Source: Mangrovimonas futianensis | GTDB lineage: Bacteria; Bacteroidota; Bacteroidia; Flavobacteriales; Flavobacteriaceae | Reading direction: 5' to 3' | NCBI RefSeq assembly: GCF_021245805.1 | Contig: NZ_JAJJNF010000006.1 | Span: forward strand, 1-64,000 | DNA: 64,000 bases | In this document: piece after piece, positions 9,163-17,783 of the stretch | How positions within the stretch are numbered: position 1 is the stretch's first letter | How the letters are laid out: every line of letters starts with the position of its first letter | The notes under the pieces: generated by a model | The model's database searches: none | Seen by the model: only the letters and a program-made list of their open reading frames with translations | What the model was told of the DNA's origin: nothing | Translations under genes and position numbers: made by a program

Positions 9163-9759
9163 TTATTTTCTAATCACTTGAACTTTACCATCATTGCTTA
9201 ATTTGATTATTGCTGATGGCTTGGTTCCAGATTTTACATTCGGCAAATTTACCACATAATCTACACCTTTTAAAATCTCCTCATTAATTTCTTTGAAGGA
9301 TTTTGGAGTACTTTCACCACTGATATTTGCGGAAGTAGAAACAAGAGGTTTTCTTAACTTTTTTATGAGTTGGTGAGCAAAACCTTCGCGCACAACTCTA
9401 ATGGCAAGTGTGTCATCGGCTGCTACCAAATTTTCAGCTACTCTTATGGGCCTATCATAAATAATAGTTGTTGGTTTTACGGCATATTTTAAAATGTCAT
9501 AGGCAACTTCAGGAACATCCTCAACATACTGATTTAACATCTTAAAGTCGCTTACAAGACAAATCATAGATTTACTTTCAGAACGGCGCTTAAGTTCATA
9601 AATTTTATTGATGGCGTCAAAATTGGTAGCGTCGCAGCCAATTCCCCAAACAGTATCTGTTGGATAGAGAAGGGTACCACCTTGTTTAAGGGTTTCCAGA
9701 GAATTTACTAGTTCTTTTTGAAATGCAGTATTCAACTTATTTATATCTTTGAAATTCAT
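9163..9759 (-). CDS. tsaC: L-threonylcarbamoyladenylate synthase (TsaC/YrdC/Sua5)
   Basis: A 198-residue enzyme making threonylcarbamoyl-AMP from Thr, bicarbonate and ATP for the t6A modification of ANN-decoding tRNAs. The YrdC domain begins with the strand GGTLLYPTDTVWGIGCDATN. The KRRSESKS motif and STSANISG are both present. It is the short form without the Sua5 C-terminal domain. The preceding gene on the opposite strand starts only 10 bases away (9770), so its promoter region lies in that gene and vice versa. Together with cca it makes a small tRNA-maturation neighbourhood. Confidence 0.92.
   Translation of the reverse strand: MNFKDINKLNTAFQKELVNSLETLKQGGTLLYPTDTVWGIGCDATNFDAINKIYELKRRSESKSMICLVSDFKMLNQYVEDVPEVAYDILKYAVKPTTIIYDRPIRVAENLVAADDTLAIRVVREGFAHQLIKKLRKPLVSTSANISGESTPKSFKEINEEILKGVDYVVNLPNVKSGTKPSAIIKLSNDGKVQVIRK
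9744..9751 (+). promoter_or_regulatory. Rightward -7 box of the glycan cluster, inside the tsaC coding region
   Basis: TATCTTTG, an exact TAnnTTTG match, ending 18 bases before the ATG at 9770. A TTTG at 9717-9720 lies 23 bases upstream and could be the -33 element, although that is longer than the usual spacing. All of it lies within the first codons of tsaC on the other strand. Confidence 0.55.
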
Positions 9760-9760
9760 G

Positions 9761-9768
9761 CAAAATTA
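9761..9768 (-). promoter_or_regulatory. Candidate leftward -7 box for tsaC
   Basis: Minus-strand TAATTTTG fits TAnnTTTG but ends one base from the tsaC ATG (9759). Transcription from it would give no leader, and initiation could even fall inside the start codon, so it may be a chance match or use an upstream-shifted start point. CAA at 9793-9795 is a weak -33 candidate. Confidence 0.3.
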
Positions 9769-9769
9769 A

Positions 9770-10654
9770 ATGAATCTAATTTATTATACGTCCAATAAAG
9801 GAAATTTTGGAGACGATTTAAATAAATGGCTTTGGCCAAAGGTGTTTGGGGATCAATTTCTTGATGTAAATAGTGATACTGCCTTTTTAGGCATCGGGTC
9901 TATTTTAATGAGGGATTCAAACTATCTTCATAAGGCATCAGAATTTTCGAAGAAGGTTGTTTTTGGAACTGGTTTGAGATCAATTGATGAAGATTTGGTT
10001 TTTGACGAATCTTGGGATTTGATGTTCTTAAGAGGGCCTTTTAGTTCTTTAAGATTGCAAAGGCAAGCCGATAATTATATTACAGACGGAGCTTATTTTA
10101 TTGCGCTCCTTGAACAATATGAAAAATATATAAATATGCCTAAGCGGCATGAAGTGAGTGTTGTTCCTTATTATCAATCTGTGGATAAGGTTGATTGGAA
10201 TGCAATCTGTAAGGCTAATTCCTGGAATCTTATTTTACCAACAGGTGATGATGTAGAAGGGTTCATTGAGGAGATTGCTGCAAGTAAGTATGTTATTTCT
10301 GAAGCAATGCATGGTGCGATTATTGCCGATGCACTAAGAGTTCCTTGGAAACGATTTAAATTCTACTCTCATAAAATGGAAGGTGATAAGGTAGCCGAAT
10401 GGAAATGGAATGATTGGATGTTTTCTGTAGGAATTTATGAGAGCCAATATATCGATGCTGAAATAAAGAGAGAGAAATTAAAATATAAGTTGGTCCCTTC
10501 CTGGTACCAGGCACGAAATCAAAAGAAAATTTTGGAGAAATTCCAAAACCATGAATTGGTACCTTTTACGTTATCATCTGATGATCGATTTAAGGAAATC
10601 GTAAGCCAATTGGAAAGTAAAAAACAGGAATTCATTAAAAAATACCTGTCATAG
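9770..10654 (+). CDS. Polysaccharide pyruvyl transferase family protein
   Basis: A 294-residue protein of the CsaB/WcaK-type family that adds ketal-linked pyruvate to cell-envelope sugars. The N-terminus NLIYYTSNKGNFGDDLNKWLWP carries the family G-N-x-G-D-D-L start, and the C-terminal donor-site block is ISEAMHGAIIADALRVPW (E-x-M-H-G). A mid-protein FGTGLRS block follows the family pattern. It is the first gene of the rightward run 9770-12723 and touches the following gene without a gap. Some family members are simply GT-B-like transferases, so the exact reaction is an inference. Confidence 0.85.
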   Translation: MNLIYYTSNKGNFGDDLNKWLWPKVFGDQFLDVNSDTAFLGIGSILMRDSNYLHKASEFSKKVVFGTGLRSIDEDLVFDESWDLMFLRGPFSSLRLQRQADNYITDGAYFIALLEQYEKYINMPKRHEVSVVPYYQSVDKVDWNAICKANSWNLILPTGDDVEGFIEEIAASKYVISEAMHGAIIADALRVPWKRFKFYSHKMEGDKVAEWKWNDWMFSVGIYESQYIDAEIKREKLKYKLVPSWYQARNQKKILEKFQNHELVPFTLSSDDRFKEIVSQLESKKQEFIKKYLS

Positions 10655-11800
10655 ATGAATAAGGATCCCAAGAAAATTCTTTTTTTTTATCCTGAGAACC
10701 CACTTCAGCTTCATCAAGGTAACAATGCTCGGGCGCTTGCTTTATTGAAATACTTTAGGGAGCGGGAATTTGAAGTTGATTTTGTAGGTGAACAAAAGGA
10801 AGGAATTTCTTTATCAGAACTGGAAAGTCTGAAAAATCTTGGATTTGTAAACAATTGTTGGCTGTTACCTGATACTAAAAGCGGAGGCCTCAAATACCTT
10901 TTTCAAGTATCACTACCTAAAAAAATGTCTAAAATTCCTAAAGCCTTTGATAGAAGAAAATTAGGACATCAACAAGCATTTAATGATATTCTGAAAGGAA
11001 ACAATTATGATTTTGTTATTATTTCCTATTCATGCTGGATTCCTTTAGTATTAAATAATCCTCATTTAAAAGATTCCCAAATCATAGTGGATACTCATGA
11101 TTTGCTAACCTCACAATTTAAATCTTACAAATCTTTTGAATTAGGTAGTTTTTTTAGCGCTGAGATGCAATTATTGGATGCAATGGATCGGGTTTGGGCG
11201 ATTTCAATTGAGGAAAAGTACTTATTTGAACAATTTCTGAGTAGTAAGGTAGATTTAGTACCTCATATTCAGCAAAAACATGAGTTTCACGTAGAAAAGA
11301 GTATTGATATCCTTTATGTGGCAAGTGATAATGAACATAATCGTATTGGAGCCCGTTGGTTTTTTGATCATGTTTATCCAATGTTGTCAAACGATTTGAA
11401 AATTACGGTAGTAGGTAAAGTTGGAGATTTCATTCCAGATGGTGACCAAATTAAGAAGATTAGGTATGTAGAGGATTTGACAGAGGTTTATGCGCAAGCA
11501 AGGGTTGTTATTTGTCCTATGTTTAGTGGAACCGGATTAAAGATTAAGGTCGTTGAAGCCTTGTCACATGGACTGCCAGTAGTGTGTAACGAGAGGGGAG
11601 TGGATGGTTTAATAAATAAAACAAGGAACGGTTGTTTAGTGACAAACTCTCCAACAAAGTTCTCTGGTTTCATAGATAAACTTCTGAATGATATAGATTT
11701 TTATAAGGAGCATAGTAGTTTAGCTCATTCTTTTTTTGATGAGCAATTCTCCAAAGAGCAGGTTTACTCTAAATTAGATAGTATTTTTGAAATTGAATAA
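10655..11800 (+). CDS. Glycosyltransferase, GT4-like (Glyco_trans_1_4 type)
   Basis: A 381-residue GT-B enzyme. The N-terminal domain starts ILFFYPENPLQLHQGNNARALALLKYF, a loop that commonly binds the acceptor. The C-terminal nucleotide-sugar site is FSGTGLKIKVVEALSHGLPVV, with the conserved Glu in VEALSHG. No membrane segment. Its ATG directly follows the upstream stop, and the next gene starts 11 bases after its own stop, so it is cotranscribed with the pyruvyltransferase-like gene. Donor and acceptor cannot be assigned from the sequence. Confidence 0.85.
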   Translation: MNKDPKKILFFYPENPLQLHQGNNARALALLKYFREREFEVDFVGEQKEGISLSELESLKNLGFVNNCWLLPDTKSGGLKYLFQVSLPKKMSKIPKAFDRRKLGHQQAFNDILKGNNYDFVIISYSCWIPLVLNNPHLKDSQIIVDTHDLLTSQFKSYKSFELGSFFSAEMQLLDAMDRVWAISIEEKYLFEQFLSSKVDLVPHIQQKHEFHVEKSIDILYVASDNEHNRIGARWFFDHVYPMLSNDLKITVVGKVGDFIPDGDQIKKIRYVEDLTEVYAQARVVICPMFSGTGLKIKVVEALSHGLPVVCNERGVDGLINKTRNGCLVTNSPTKFSGFIDKLLNDIDFYKEHSSLAHSFFDEQFSKEQVYSKLDSIFEIE

Positions 11801-11811
11801 GATTGGGATCA

Positions 11812-12723
11812 ATGAAAAAGATTAAAAAGACATGGTATAAGCTTGTTGATAGGGACAAGTATTTGGAAATTAAACAAGAGATCAGACAGGATAAAGTAAG
11901 GGATAAATTTTCTCCAAGCTTAATGAATGAGTTAAGCAGAATTAATAATCAGATCGCAACAAAAACATCCTTGAATTTTGTGCATTCCGGTCATATGGGA
12001 GATTTACTATATGCCCTACCTGTCATCAAGGAACTTTCCAAAACAAAAGAGTGCCATTTGTATGTCAAGTTAGATGAACAGTATAATGAGACCTATTACA
12101 AACACCCTTCTGGTAATACTTTAATTTCTAAAAGGTCATATAATATGTTGGAGCCCCTATTGCAGGCTCAAACTTATTTAAAGTCGGTAAAACCTTACCA
12201 AGGGGAATCCATTGATGTTGATTTAGATTTGTTTAGGGCGTTACCTATCTCAAATCAATTTCATTCTTTTAGATGGTATTTTCATGTAACGGGTATTCAT
12301 GCGGATATGGCAGAACCCTATTTGGAAGTAACGCCACATGAACAAGTAAAGGATAAGGTTGTTATCGTAAGAACTTTTAGGGCAAGGAATAGTTTTGTGG
12401 ATTATGGATTTTTAAAGAATTATAATGATTTACTTTTTTTGGGGACTAAGGAGGAGTATGAGGAGCTTCATAAGAGTATCCCAAATTTGGAGTTTTATGA
12501 TGTTAAGGATTTCTTGGAAATGGCTCAAATAATTAAAGCTTCAAGGTTTTACATCAGTAATCAAACTATGGCTTATGCCATTGCAGAAGGCTTAAAGGTG
12601 CCAAGATTATTGGAGGCCTTTCCAGATTTTCCCGTTATGTTTCCGACGACAACCAATGGTAGGGATTTCTATTTTCAAGATCAATTTGAAAATTATGTGA
12701 AAGACATGTTTGACCGATATTAA
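11812..12723 (+). CDS. GT9-like glycosyltransferase-fold protein
   Basis: Read from ATG at 11812 (303 residues); a TTG nine bases upstream is less likely because it lacks any support. A Rossmann-like opening, FVHSGHMGDLLYALPVIKEL, resembles the G-D-x-L-x-A-L-P-V start of heptosyltransferase-type GT9 proteins. Near the end FYISNQTMAYAIAEGLKVPRLLE resembles their SNxxGxxHxAxALgvP donor loop, but with Tyr-Ala in place of the usual Gly and His. It is therefore either a divergent transferase or a fold relative. Third gene of the 9770 operon; it ends by a four-base overlap with a convergent gene. Confidence 0.6.
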   Translation: MKKIKKTWYKLVDRDKYLEIKQEIRQDKVRDKFSPSLMNELSRINNQIATKTSLNFVHSGHMGDLLYALPVIKELSKTKECHLYVKLDEQYNETYYKHPSGNTLISKRSYNMLEPLLQAQTYLKSVKPYQGESIDVDLDLFRALPISNQFHSFRWYFHVTGIHADMAEPYLEVTPHEQVKDKVVIVRTFRARNSFVDYGFLKNYNDLLFLGTKEEYEELHKSIPNLEFYDVKDFLEMAQIIKASRFYISNQTMAYAIAEGLKVPRLLEAFPDFPVMFPTTTNGRDFYFQDQFENYVKDMFDRY

Positions 12724-13676
12724 AGACTAAAGATATTTGTCACCCATGATTTTAAGGTGTATTCTTGATATATTTCTTCTGGTAAACTTTCATAATTAGT
12801 CGATATAAATGCTTTTGAGGGTACTTTTGAATCTTCCAAAACAAAAATGTTTTCTGGTTTATAAAAGTTATAGGCCTTAACAGATTGGTTGTTAGTAATG
12901 ATTTTCTTTCTTAAACCCATAGCTTCAAAAAACCGAAAGCTTAAGCCTGTTTGATTTTTTCTGATCAAATCAATAATGCAATGGCATTGTTCATAAAATG
13001 CTAGCATCTCACTTTGTGAAAGTGGTTGAAATTGGAAATCAATAAGATCACCGTAAGATTCAATGAGTTTTGAAAGTTTTCTTTCTTTTCCAACCACAAT
13101 GCATCTATGCTTAATATTGTATGGTTTTAATTGTTTCAATAGAGAAATTAATTCATCAAAGCGGTCGTCATAGGAACCGACAAAACCTATATCGTAAACC
13201 TCTTTAGTTTCAATAGTGTTGTCAATGTAATTATAGTTTGAAGTTGGAAGGAAACCGTATTTCGCTATATCCTCTAGGTCAAAGGAATAAATTTTATCAA
13301 AAACCCCGTTCAATAAATGGTCAACGGAATATCTGGACATACTATCATAGAGGTAGGCCATATAGTTTTTTGTGAATTCTTTGATCTTGAGATGGTATTT
13401 CAACTCAATAATCTCGGGGTTGATAACCAAAATCTGGTCTTGTTGACCAAGTTCCTTTAATCTTTGGATAATATACTCCTGTCTTCTTATTTTTTTTAGG
13501 TTTTTTTTGGCGAAAGTTTTACTTAATACATTCGTTATTTTGTCTTTAAGGCTTTGGTGCTGGTAGTCTCCAATTTTGATATGATGTGCTTCATGCCCAA
13601 GGTTATTTAGGCAATTGACGATGTGATAATCATAATTCCAATGATCAAAACTTATGATGCAAATTTTTTGAGGCAT
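12720..13676 (-). CDS. CgeB-like glycosyltransferase
   Basis: A 318-residue soluble GT-B type protein starting KICIISFDHWNYDYHIVNCLNNLGHEA. A central DKIYSFDLEDIAKYGFLPTSNYN and IGFVGSYDDRFDELISLL are typical of the spore-maturation CgeB/DUF3880-like transferases, and GLSFRFFEAMGLRKKIITNN is the C-terminal donor-binding segment with the conserved E-A-M/L-x. It is alone on this strand between two rightward operons, with its stop shared with the convergent gene. Substrates unknown. Confidence 0.75.
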   Translation of the reverse strand: MPQKICIISFDHWNYDYHIVNCLNNLGHEAHHIKIGDYQHQSLKDKITNVLSKTFAKKNLKKIRRQEYIIQRLKELGQQDQILVINPEIIELKYHLKIKEFTKNYMAYLYDSMSRYSVDHLLNGVFDKIYSFDLEDIAKYGFLPTSNYNYIDNTIETKEVYDIGFVGSYDDRFDELISLLKQLKPYNIKHRCIVVGKERKLSKLIESYGDLIDFQFQPLSQSEMLAFYEQCHCIIDLIRKNQTGLSFRFFEAMGLRKKIITNNQSVKAYNFYKPENIFVLEDSKVPSKAFISTNYESLPEEIYQEYTLKSWVTNIFSL

Positions 13677-13742
13677 TTATCAGGAATTTGAGTTAAAAAT
13701 AAAGGAAATTAATTTATTGATGACCTAGCCTAATGTTTTTTA

Positions 13743-13750
13743 TATTTTTG
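13743..13750 (+). promoter_or_regulatory. -7 box for the GT2-like gene at 13770
   Basis: TATTTTTG fits TAnnTTTG and lies 19 bases before the chosen ATG. The TTG at 13752 just after the box would fall at the transcription start, so the ATG at 13770 is the better translation start. A TTG at 13717-13719 is 23 bases upstream of the box. Confidence 0.5.
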
Positions 13751-13769
13751 TTTGAAACATTCAAGTTCT

Positions 13770-14675
13770 ATGAAAAAGATCCAAGTGGGATTTCTATTGT
13801 CCTATGATTATGAGAAACTCAAAAAATCTATTCCAGCGGTGTATGATGAAGCAGATTCTATTTTCTTGGCTTTGGATCAAGAAATGCGAACATGGTCTGG
13901 AAAATCATTTACTATAGAGGATTCTTTTTTTAAGTGGCTTGAAGCATTTGATCAAAAGGGGAAAATTCAAGTTTACAAGGATAATTTTTATGTACCTGAA
14001 CTATCTCCACTTCAAAACGATACAAGAGAAAGGCATATGCTATCCATGAAAATGGGCATTGGAAATTGGTTGGTGCAAATCGATGCAGATGAGGTCTTTA
14101 CAGATTTTAAAACATTTGTTGCCAAATTAAGAACATTAAATCATTATTTAGATCGACCAGAAACCCATCCCATTCAACTAGGGGGATGGCATTTAAATCT
14201 TTATAAGAATCTGGAAACGGGGGTTCTATATGTGGAAAATCCTACTAAGATGGTAATAGCTACCAATTACCCCAATTATAAAGTAGCGAGAAAGACTAAG
14301 GAACGTATTATTTACACAGATGCGTTGTTAATACATGAATGTTTAGCAAGAACAGAAAAGGACCTTGCTTTTAAATTGGAAAATTGGGGTCACAGTCATC
14401 AAATCAATGAGGAATTCTTTGATAAATGGAAAAAGGCTAACGATACAAACTATGAGCAGTTTTCTGATTTGTTTTATTTAAGTAACAAAGACCTTTGGAA
14501 ATCCTTAGGGTATTTCAAATCAAAGGACTTAATTGATGTTAAAAGGGAAGTTGAAAATGCACCTCATTTAAAGCCTTCTAAATTCTTTTTAGCTAAAAAG
14601 AATTTTGGTCAATGGTTTAAACATTTAAAGATTTTCAAATTGGGTAAAAAGCCTGAATTTGAATCCTATTTCTAA
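13770..14675 (+). CDS. GT2-like glycosyltransferase
   Basis: Read from ATG 13770 (301 residues), starting KKIQVGFLLSYDYEKLKKSIP. The GT-A signature is the D-A-D in WLVQIDADEVF, and downstream RTKERIIYTDALLIHECLART has the His expected to help coordinate the donor. The N-terminal sugar-nucleotide strand is divergent compared with ordinary GT2 enzymes. Its stop overlaps the ATG of the following GT2 by one base (TAATG), which suggests coupled translation. Acceptor unknown; context points to an envelope glycan. Confidence 0.65.
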   Translation: MKKIQVGFLLSYDYEKLKKSIPAVYDEADSIFLALDQEMRTWSGKSFTIEDSFFKWLEAFDQKGKIQVYKDNFYVPELSPLQNDTRERHMLSMKMGIGNWLVQIDADEVFTDFKTFVAKLRTLNHYLDRPETHPIQLGGWHLNLYKNLETGVLYVENPTKMVIATNYPNYKVARKTKERIIYTDALLIHECLARTEKDLAFKLENWGHSHQINEEFFDKWKKANDTNYEQFSDLFYLSNKDLWKSLGYFKSKDLIDVKREVENAPHLKPSKFFLAKKNFGQWFKHLKIFKLGKKPEFESYF

Positions 14676-15460
14676 TGACAAGCACATTAATCATAAGTTC
14701 CTATAATTGGCCTCAAGCTTTGGAGTTGGTTTTGAAAAGTATTCAAAATCAATCGAAGATGCCAAGTGAAATTATTGTTGCTGAAGATGGGGAGGATGAG
14801 GAAACTAAATCATTATTGACCACTTATTCGGAAAAGTTTGAGATTCCTTTAATTCATGTTCGACATGAGGATAAAGGGTTTAGAAAGGCGGTCATTCTAA
14901 ACAAGGCAATTGCTAAAGCTAGTGGTGACTATATTATTCAAGCGGATGGAGATTGTATTCTACATAGGCATTTTGTGAATGACCATTTGAGTTTTGCTTC
15001 AAACAATATGTATTTATATGGTAGCAGGGTAAATATTCAAAAAAATTATTTAGAAACCTTGTTTGAAAATAAACAGATAAAGTTTTCTCCATTTTCTCGG
15101 GGAATAAAGAAAAGAACGAGAGCTCTGTACTTACCACTATTAAGCTCATTATATAAAGAGCACTCTGAATTTTCAAGCAAATATAGAGGATGTAATACAT
15201 CTTACTTTAGAGAAGATGCCATAAGGGTAAATGGTTATAATGAGTCCATTCAAGGATGGGGTAGAGAAGATTCAGAATTTGCAATTCGCTTACTTAATTC
15301 TGGTGTCAATGGAAGGCGATTGAGGTATAGGGGCATTGTATTTCATATATTTCACCCAGAAAAATCAAGAGATCAATTAGATCGAAATGATAAAATTGAA
15401 AAGGAGACCATTAAAAACAATATCACTTGGTGTAAATTGGGAATAGACCAATATTTATAA
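14675..15460 (+). CDS. GT2 glycosyltransferase with galactosyltransferase-type C-domain
   Basis: A 261-residue GT-A protein. The opening TSTLIISSYNWPQALELVLKSI and IIVAEDGEDEETKSLL are the donor-binding strands. IQADGDCIL is the D-x-D motif, and GWGREDSEFAIRLLNSGV is the W-G-x-E-D-x-E block of the Glyco_transf_7C module, which supplies the catalytic Asp/Glu in chondroitin-polymerase-like enzymes. It resembles the tandem pair at 17830 and 18657 in design. It ends three bases from the convergent gene at 15464, with no hairpin terminator between them. Confidence 0.85.
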   Translation: MTSTLIISSYNWPQALELVLKSIQNQSKMPSEIIVAEDGEDEETKSLLTTYSEKFEIPLIHVRHEDKGFRKAVILNKAIAKASGDYIIQADGDCILHRHFVNDHLSFASNNMYLYGSRVNIQKNYLETLFENKQIKFSPFSRGIKKRTRALYLPLLSSLYKEHSEFSSKYRGCNTSYFREDAIRVNGYNESIQGWGREDSEFAIRLLNSGVNGRRLRYRGIVFHIFHPEKSRDQLDRNDKIEKETIKNNITWCKLGIDQYL

Positions 15461-15463
15461 TCT

Positions 15464-16210
15464 TTAATTCAGGTGCCTGTACATTAACCATAGTTTAATG
15501 TATCTTTTAAAAACGGCAAAAGCATTAACATAACAGAGAATAAACCCTTCTTTACCATCCAAAAAACCTAATCTGAAAACATAATTTTGAACAAATTTGT
15601 ACCACGGTTTAAATAGAAAGTGGTACAAATTGGGCCTGACATTCTTTTGATATAAATCTTTAGCTTGTAGGTCGCTGTATTGCGTTAACTTGTTGTTGTA
15701 ATGGTCAAACCCTTGATAGCCATAATGCTCTAAAGGTTGTTTTAAAACGCCTGTGGAACCCTCACAAATTAAAGTTTCATGAACCAAGTTGGAATTGTAA
15801 TGACAATAATTTTTGTTAAACAGACGGGCAACCTTATCGGTTTGAAAACCAGAATGTTTAATGCGTTTTCCCATAAAGTGAAAGTTCCTTTTCACCTCAT
15901 ACGCTTGGAATTTAGGTTCGTTTTTAACCGTAGAAATTATTTCATCAGCTAAACTTGAGTTGATTAATTCATCCAAATCAAAAAAGGTAACCCAGTCATG
16001 TTTGGCCAATGAAAGCGCAAAGTTTTTTTGATCTGAAAAATTTTCAAACGTTCTTTGAATCACTTTGGCTCCCAAGGATTCTGCTAGTGAAACCGTATTG
16101 TCTGTACTATGGGAATCTACAATAATTATTTCGTCGGCAAATGATAAGCTTTTAATGTATCGCTCAATATTCTGGCTTTCGTTGTAAGTGATGGCAACCG
16201 CGCTTATCAT
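15464..16210 (-). CDS. GT2 glycosyltransferase, WaaE/KdtX-like (LPS core type)
   Basis: A 248-residue GT-A enzyme. It starts ISAVAITYNESQNIERYIKSL, and IIIVDSHSTDNTVSLAESLGA and FFDLDELI follow as donor and D-x-D segments. The FENFSDQKNFAL block and the tail FLDGKEGFILCYVNAFAVFKRYIKLW are features of the WaaE/KdtX family, whose known members add glucose to the first heptose of LPS core. It is clearly related to the gene at 17012, on the same strand, separated by a deacetylase gene on the opposite strand. Exact sugar not assignable. Confidence 0.85.
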   Translation of the reverse strand: MISAVAITYNESQNIERYIKSLSFADEIIIVDSHSTDNTVSLAESLGAKVIQRTFENFSDQKNFALSLAKHDWVTFFDLDELINSSLADEIISTVKNEPKFQAYEVKRNFHFMGKRIKHSGFQTDKVARLFNKNYCHYNSNLVHETLICEGSTGVLKQPLEHYGYQGFDHYNNKLTQYSDLQAKDLYQKNVRPNLYHFLFKPWYKFVQNYVFRLGFLDGKEGFILCYVNAFAVFKRYIKLWLMYRHLN

Positions 16211-16233
16211 GTTGGTTTCTGGAATGGGCTTAT

Positions 16234-16252
16234 TATCTTTGTGTCAAAAGTA
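16234..16252. promoter_or_regulatory. Face-to-face -7 boxes forming a compact bidirectional promoter
   Basis: TATCTTTG at 16234-16241 (rightward, for 16292) and CAAAAGTA at 16245-16252 (leftward TACTTTTG, for 16210) are separated by only three bases and form an imperfect inverted repeat. Assuming initiation about four bases after each box, the two start points lie within about five bases, and each box occupies the initial transcribed region of the other. Simultaneous occupancy by two polymerases seems impossible. Leaders would be about 31 and 47 bases. Confidence 0.5.
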
Positions 16253-16291
16253 AGAAATAAGCTTAAATTTATTTGAATTAAAACCTAAACC

Positions 16292-17011
16292 ATGGCAAAA
16301 TTACCTGTTTTGATGTATCATAATGTCGTAGATAGCACTAATGAAAGTGAGGGATTGACGGTTAGTGTTTCAAAACTAGAGGAGCAATTTGCTTATTTGA
16401 AAAGTCATGGGTACACTTCCTTGCATTTTAAAGATTTGTCCGCTTTTAAATCTGAGGCTGATTTTCCTGAAAAAGCTGTCATTATTACATTTGATGATGT
16501 CTATGAAAATCAATTAATTCATGCTTATCCCTTATTGGAGAAATATGGCCTAAAGGCCTGTTTTTATATTCCCTTTGCTTATGTTGGGGACTTGGATGAT
16601 TGGAATACGGGCAAAGAAAAAATCATGACGATTGACCAACTAAAATCCTTAAATGAAGAAATAGTTGAGTTGGGGCTTCATAGTTTTAATCATGGGAAAT
16701 ATGACCAAATGAGCGTTGAAGCCATTCAAGAGGATTTTGATCTCTGTAAGGAATTTATTCAGAATAATAGCTTAGTTGTTCATAATACATTGGCCTATCC
16801 ATATGGAAAATATCCTAAAAAAGGAGAAGAGCAAACAACTTTTTTTAAGCTCCTTCATGAAAACAAAATAGGATATGGATTAAGAATCGGAAATCGCGTC
16901 AATCAATATCCGTTTAAAAATTTGTATGAGATACAGCGTATTGACGTGAAGGGAGAGTATGATTTGAAAACTTTTATTAAACGGCTTAAAAAAGGAAAAA
17001 GTTGGTTTTAG
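16292..17011 (+). CDS. Polysaccharide deacetylase family protein (NodB homology domain)
   Basis: A 239-residue protein that probably removes N- or O-acetyl groups from an envelope sugar. It begins LPVLMYHNVV, and the NodB motif 1 is VIITFDDVYENQ (T-F-D-D), with motif 2 in ELGLHSFNHGKYD (H-S-x-x-H), which supply the metal ligands. LAYPYGKYPKK is the next conserved block. No signal peptide, so it acts in the cytoplasm or is a membrane-peripheral step. It is alone on this strand between two WaaE-like genes and abuts the convergent gene at 17012 with zero gap. Confidence 0.85.
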   Translation: MAKLPVLMYHNVVDSTNESEGLTVSVSKLEEQFAYLKSHGYTSLHFKDLSAFKSEADFPEKAVIITFDDVYENQLIHAYPLLEKYGLKACFYIPFAYVGDLDDWNTGKEKIMTIDQLKSLNEEIVELGLHSFNHGKYDQMSVEAIQEDFDLCKEFIQNNSLVVHNTLAYPYGKYPKKGEEQTTFFKLLHENKIGYGLRIGNRVNQYPFKNLYEIQRIDVKGEYDLKTFIKRLKKGKSWF

Positions 17012-17749
17012 TTAACTCATGTTTTTCTTCAGTAACATCAATTTGGCATATCTGGAAAAAACACCATAAGCATTGATGCTCGCAATGGCTAATCCTGGAA
17101 TGCCATCCAAGAATCCACCCCTTAAAATATAACTACTGAAAAAGCGGTAAAACGGTTTAAAAGCCAAATGAAAATAAGTAACCTTTTTATTTTTCTTCAA
17201 TAATTGTTCAGCCTGAAACCACGCATAGCTATCTTTTTTACCGATATAATGTCCTAAGCCTTTATAGGTGAAATGTAGTACTGGAGTTTTAAGTTTTCCG
17301 ATACTGCCATCTACAATCAATTTTTCATGCACCAATCCCTCAAAATGACATTTTTCTCTTAAAACCAGACGTGTTACATCATTGTCGTGATGATATAAAA
17401 ACCGATTCATAAAAAAATGGGGGAAATTAAGTTTGTAGGCAGTATGTGTACCTTTTTCCATCGCATCATAAATTTCCTTTTTTAAAGGAAAGGTGATCCT
17501 TTCATCAGCATCAACAAACAAAATCCAATCCCCAGTAGCATAGGATAAAGCATGGTTTTTTTGATTGGAAAAGTTGTCAAATTTTCTAGGTAAAACTCGG
17601 GCTCCAAAGGATTTGGCTATTTGCACTGTTTTATCGGTACTCATGGAGTCTACGACTAATATCTCATCAGCAAATTGGACCGAATGCAACGCATCAGCAA
17701 TATAGTGTTCCTCATTAAAGGTAGGAATGATGACCGATAAGGTAGGCAT
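17012..17749 (-). CDS. GT2 glycosyltransferase, WaaE/KdtX-like, paralogue of 15464
   Basis: A 245-residue GT-A enzyme with LSVIIPTFNEEHYIADALHSV, ILVVDSMSTDKTVQIAKSFGA, FDNFSNQKNHAL and the D-x-D block FVDADERI. The C-terminal GGFLDGIPGLAIASINAYGVFSRYAKL is the same family tail as in 15464, so the two are ancestral duplicates that have diverged. It is transcribed leftward from a -7 box at 17764-17771 and abuts the deacetylase stop. LPS-core-like glucosyl or other hexosyl transfer is the likely role. Confidence 0.85.
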   Translation of the reverse strand: MPTLSVIIPTFNEEHYIADALHSVQFADEILVVDSMSTDKTVQIAKSFGARVLPRKFDNFSNQKNHALSYATGDWILFVDADERITFPLKKEIYDAMEKGTHTAYKLNFPHFFMNRFLYHHDNDVTRLVLREKCHFEGLVHEKLIVDGSIGKLKTPVLHFTYKGLGHYIGKKDSYAWFQAEQLLKKNKKVTYFHLAFKPFYRFFSSYILRGGFLDGIPGLAIASINAYGVFSRYAKLMLLKKNMS

Positions 17750-17763
17750 AGGCTGTTTTAAGG

Positions 17764-17771
17764 CAAAGTTA
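17764..17771 (-). promoter_or_regulatory. Leftward -7 box for the WaaE-like gene at 17012
   Basis: CAAAGTTA on the plus strand, TAACTTTG in the minus direction, 15 bases upstream of the ATG at 17749. It lies back-to-back with a rightward box at 17784, only 12 bases away, so the two promoters must share upstream DNA. Confidence 0.45.
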
Positions 17772-17783
17772 TTAAAATAACTT

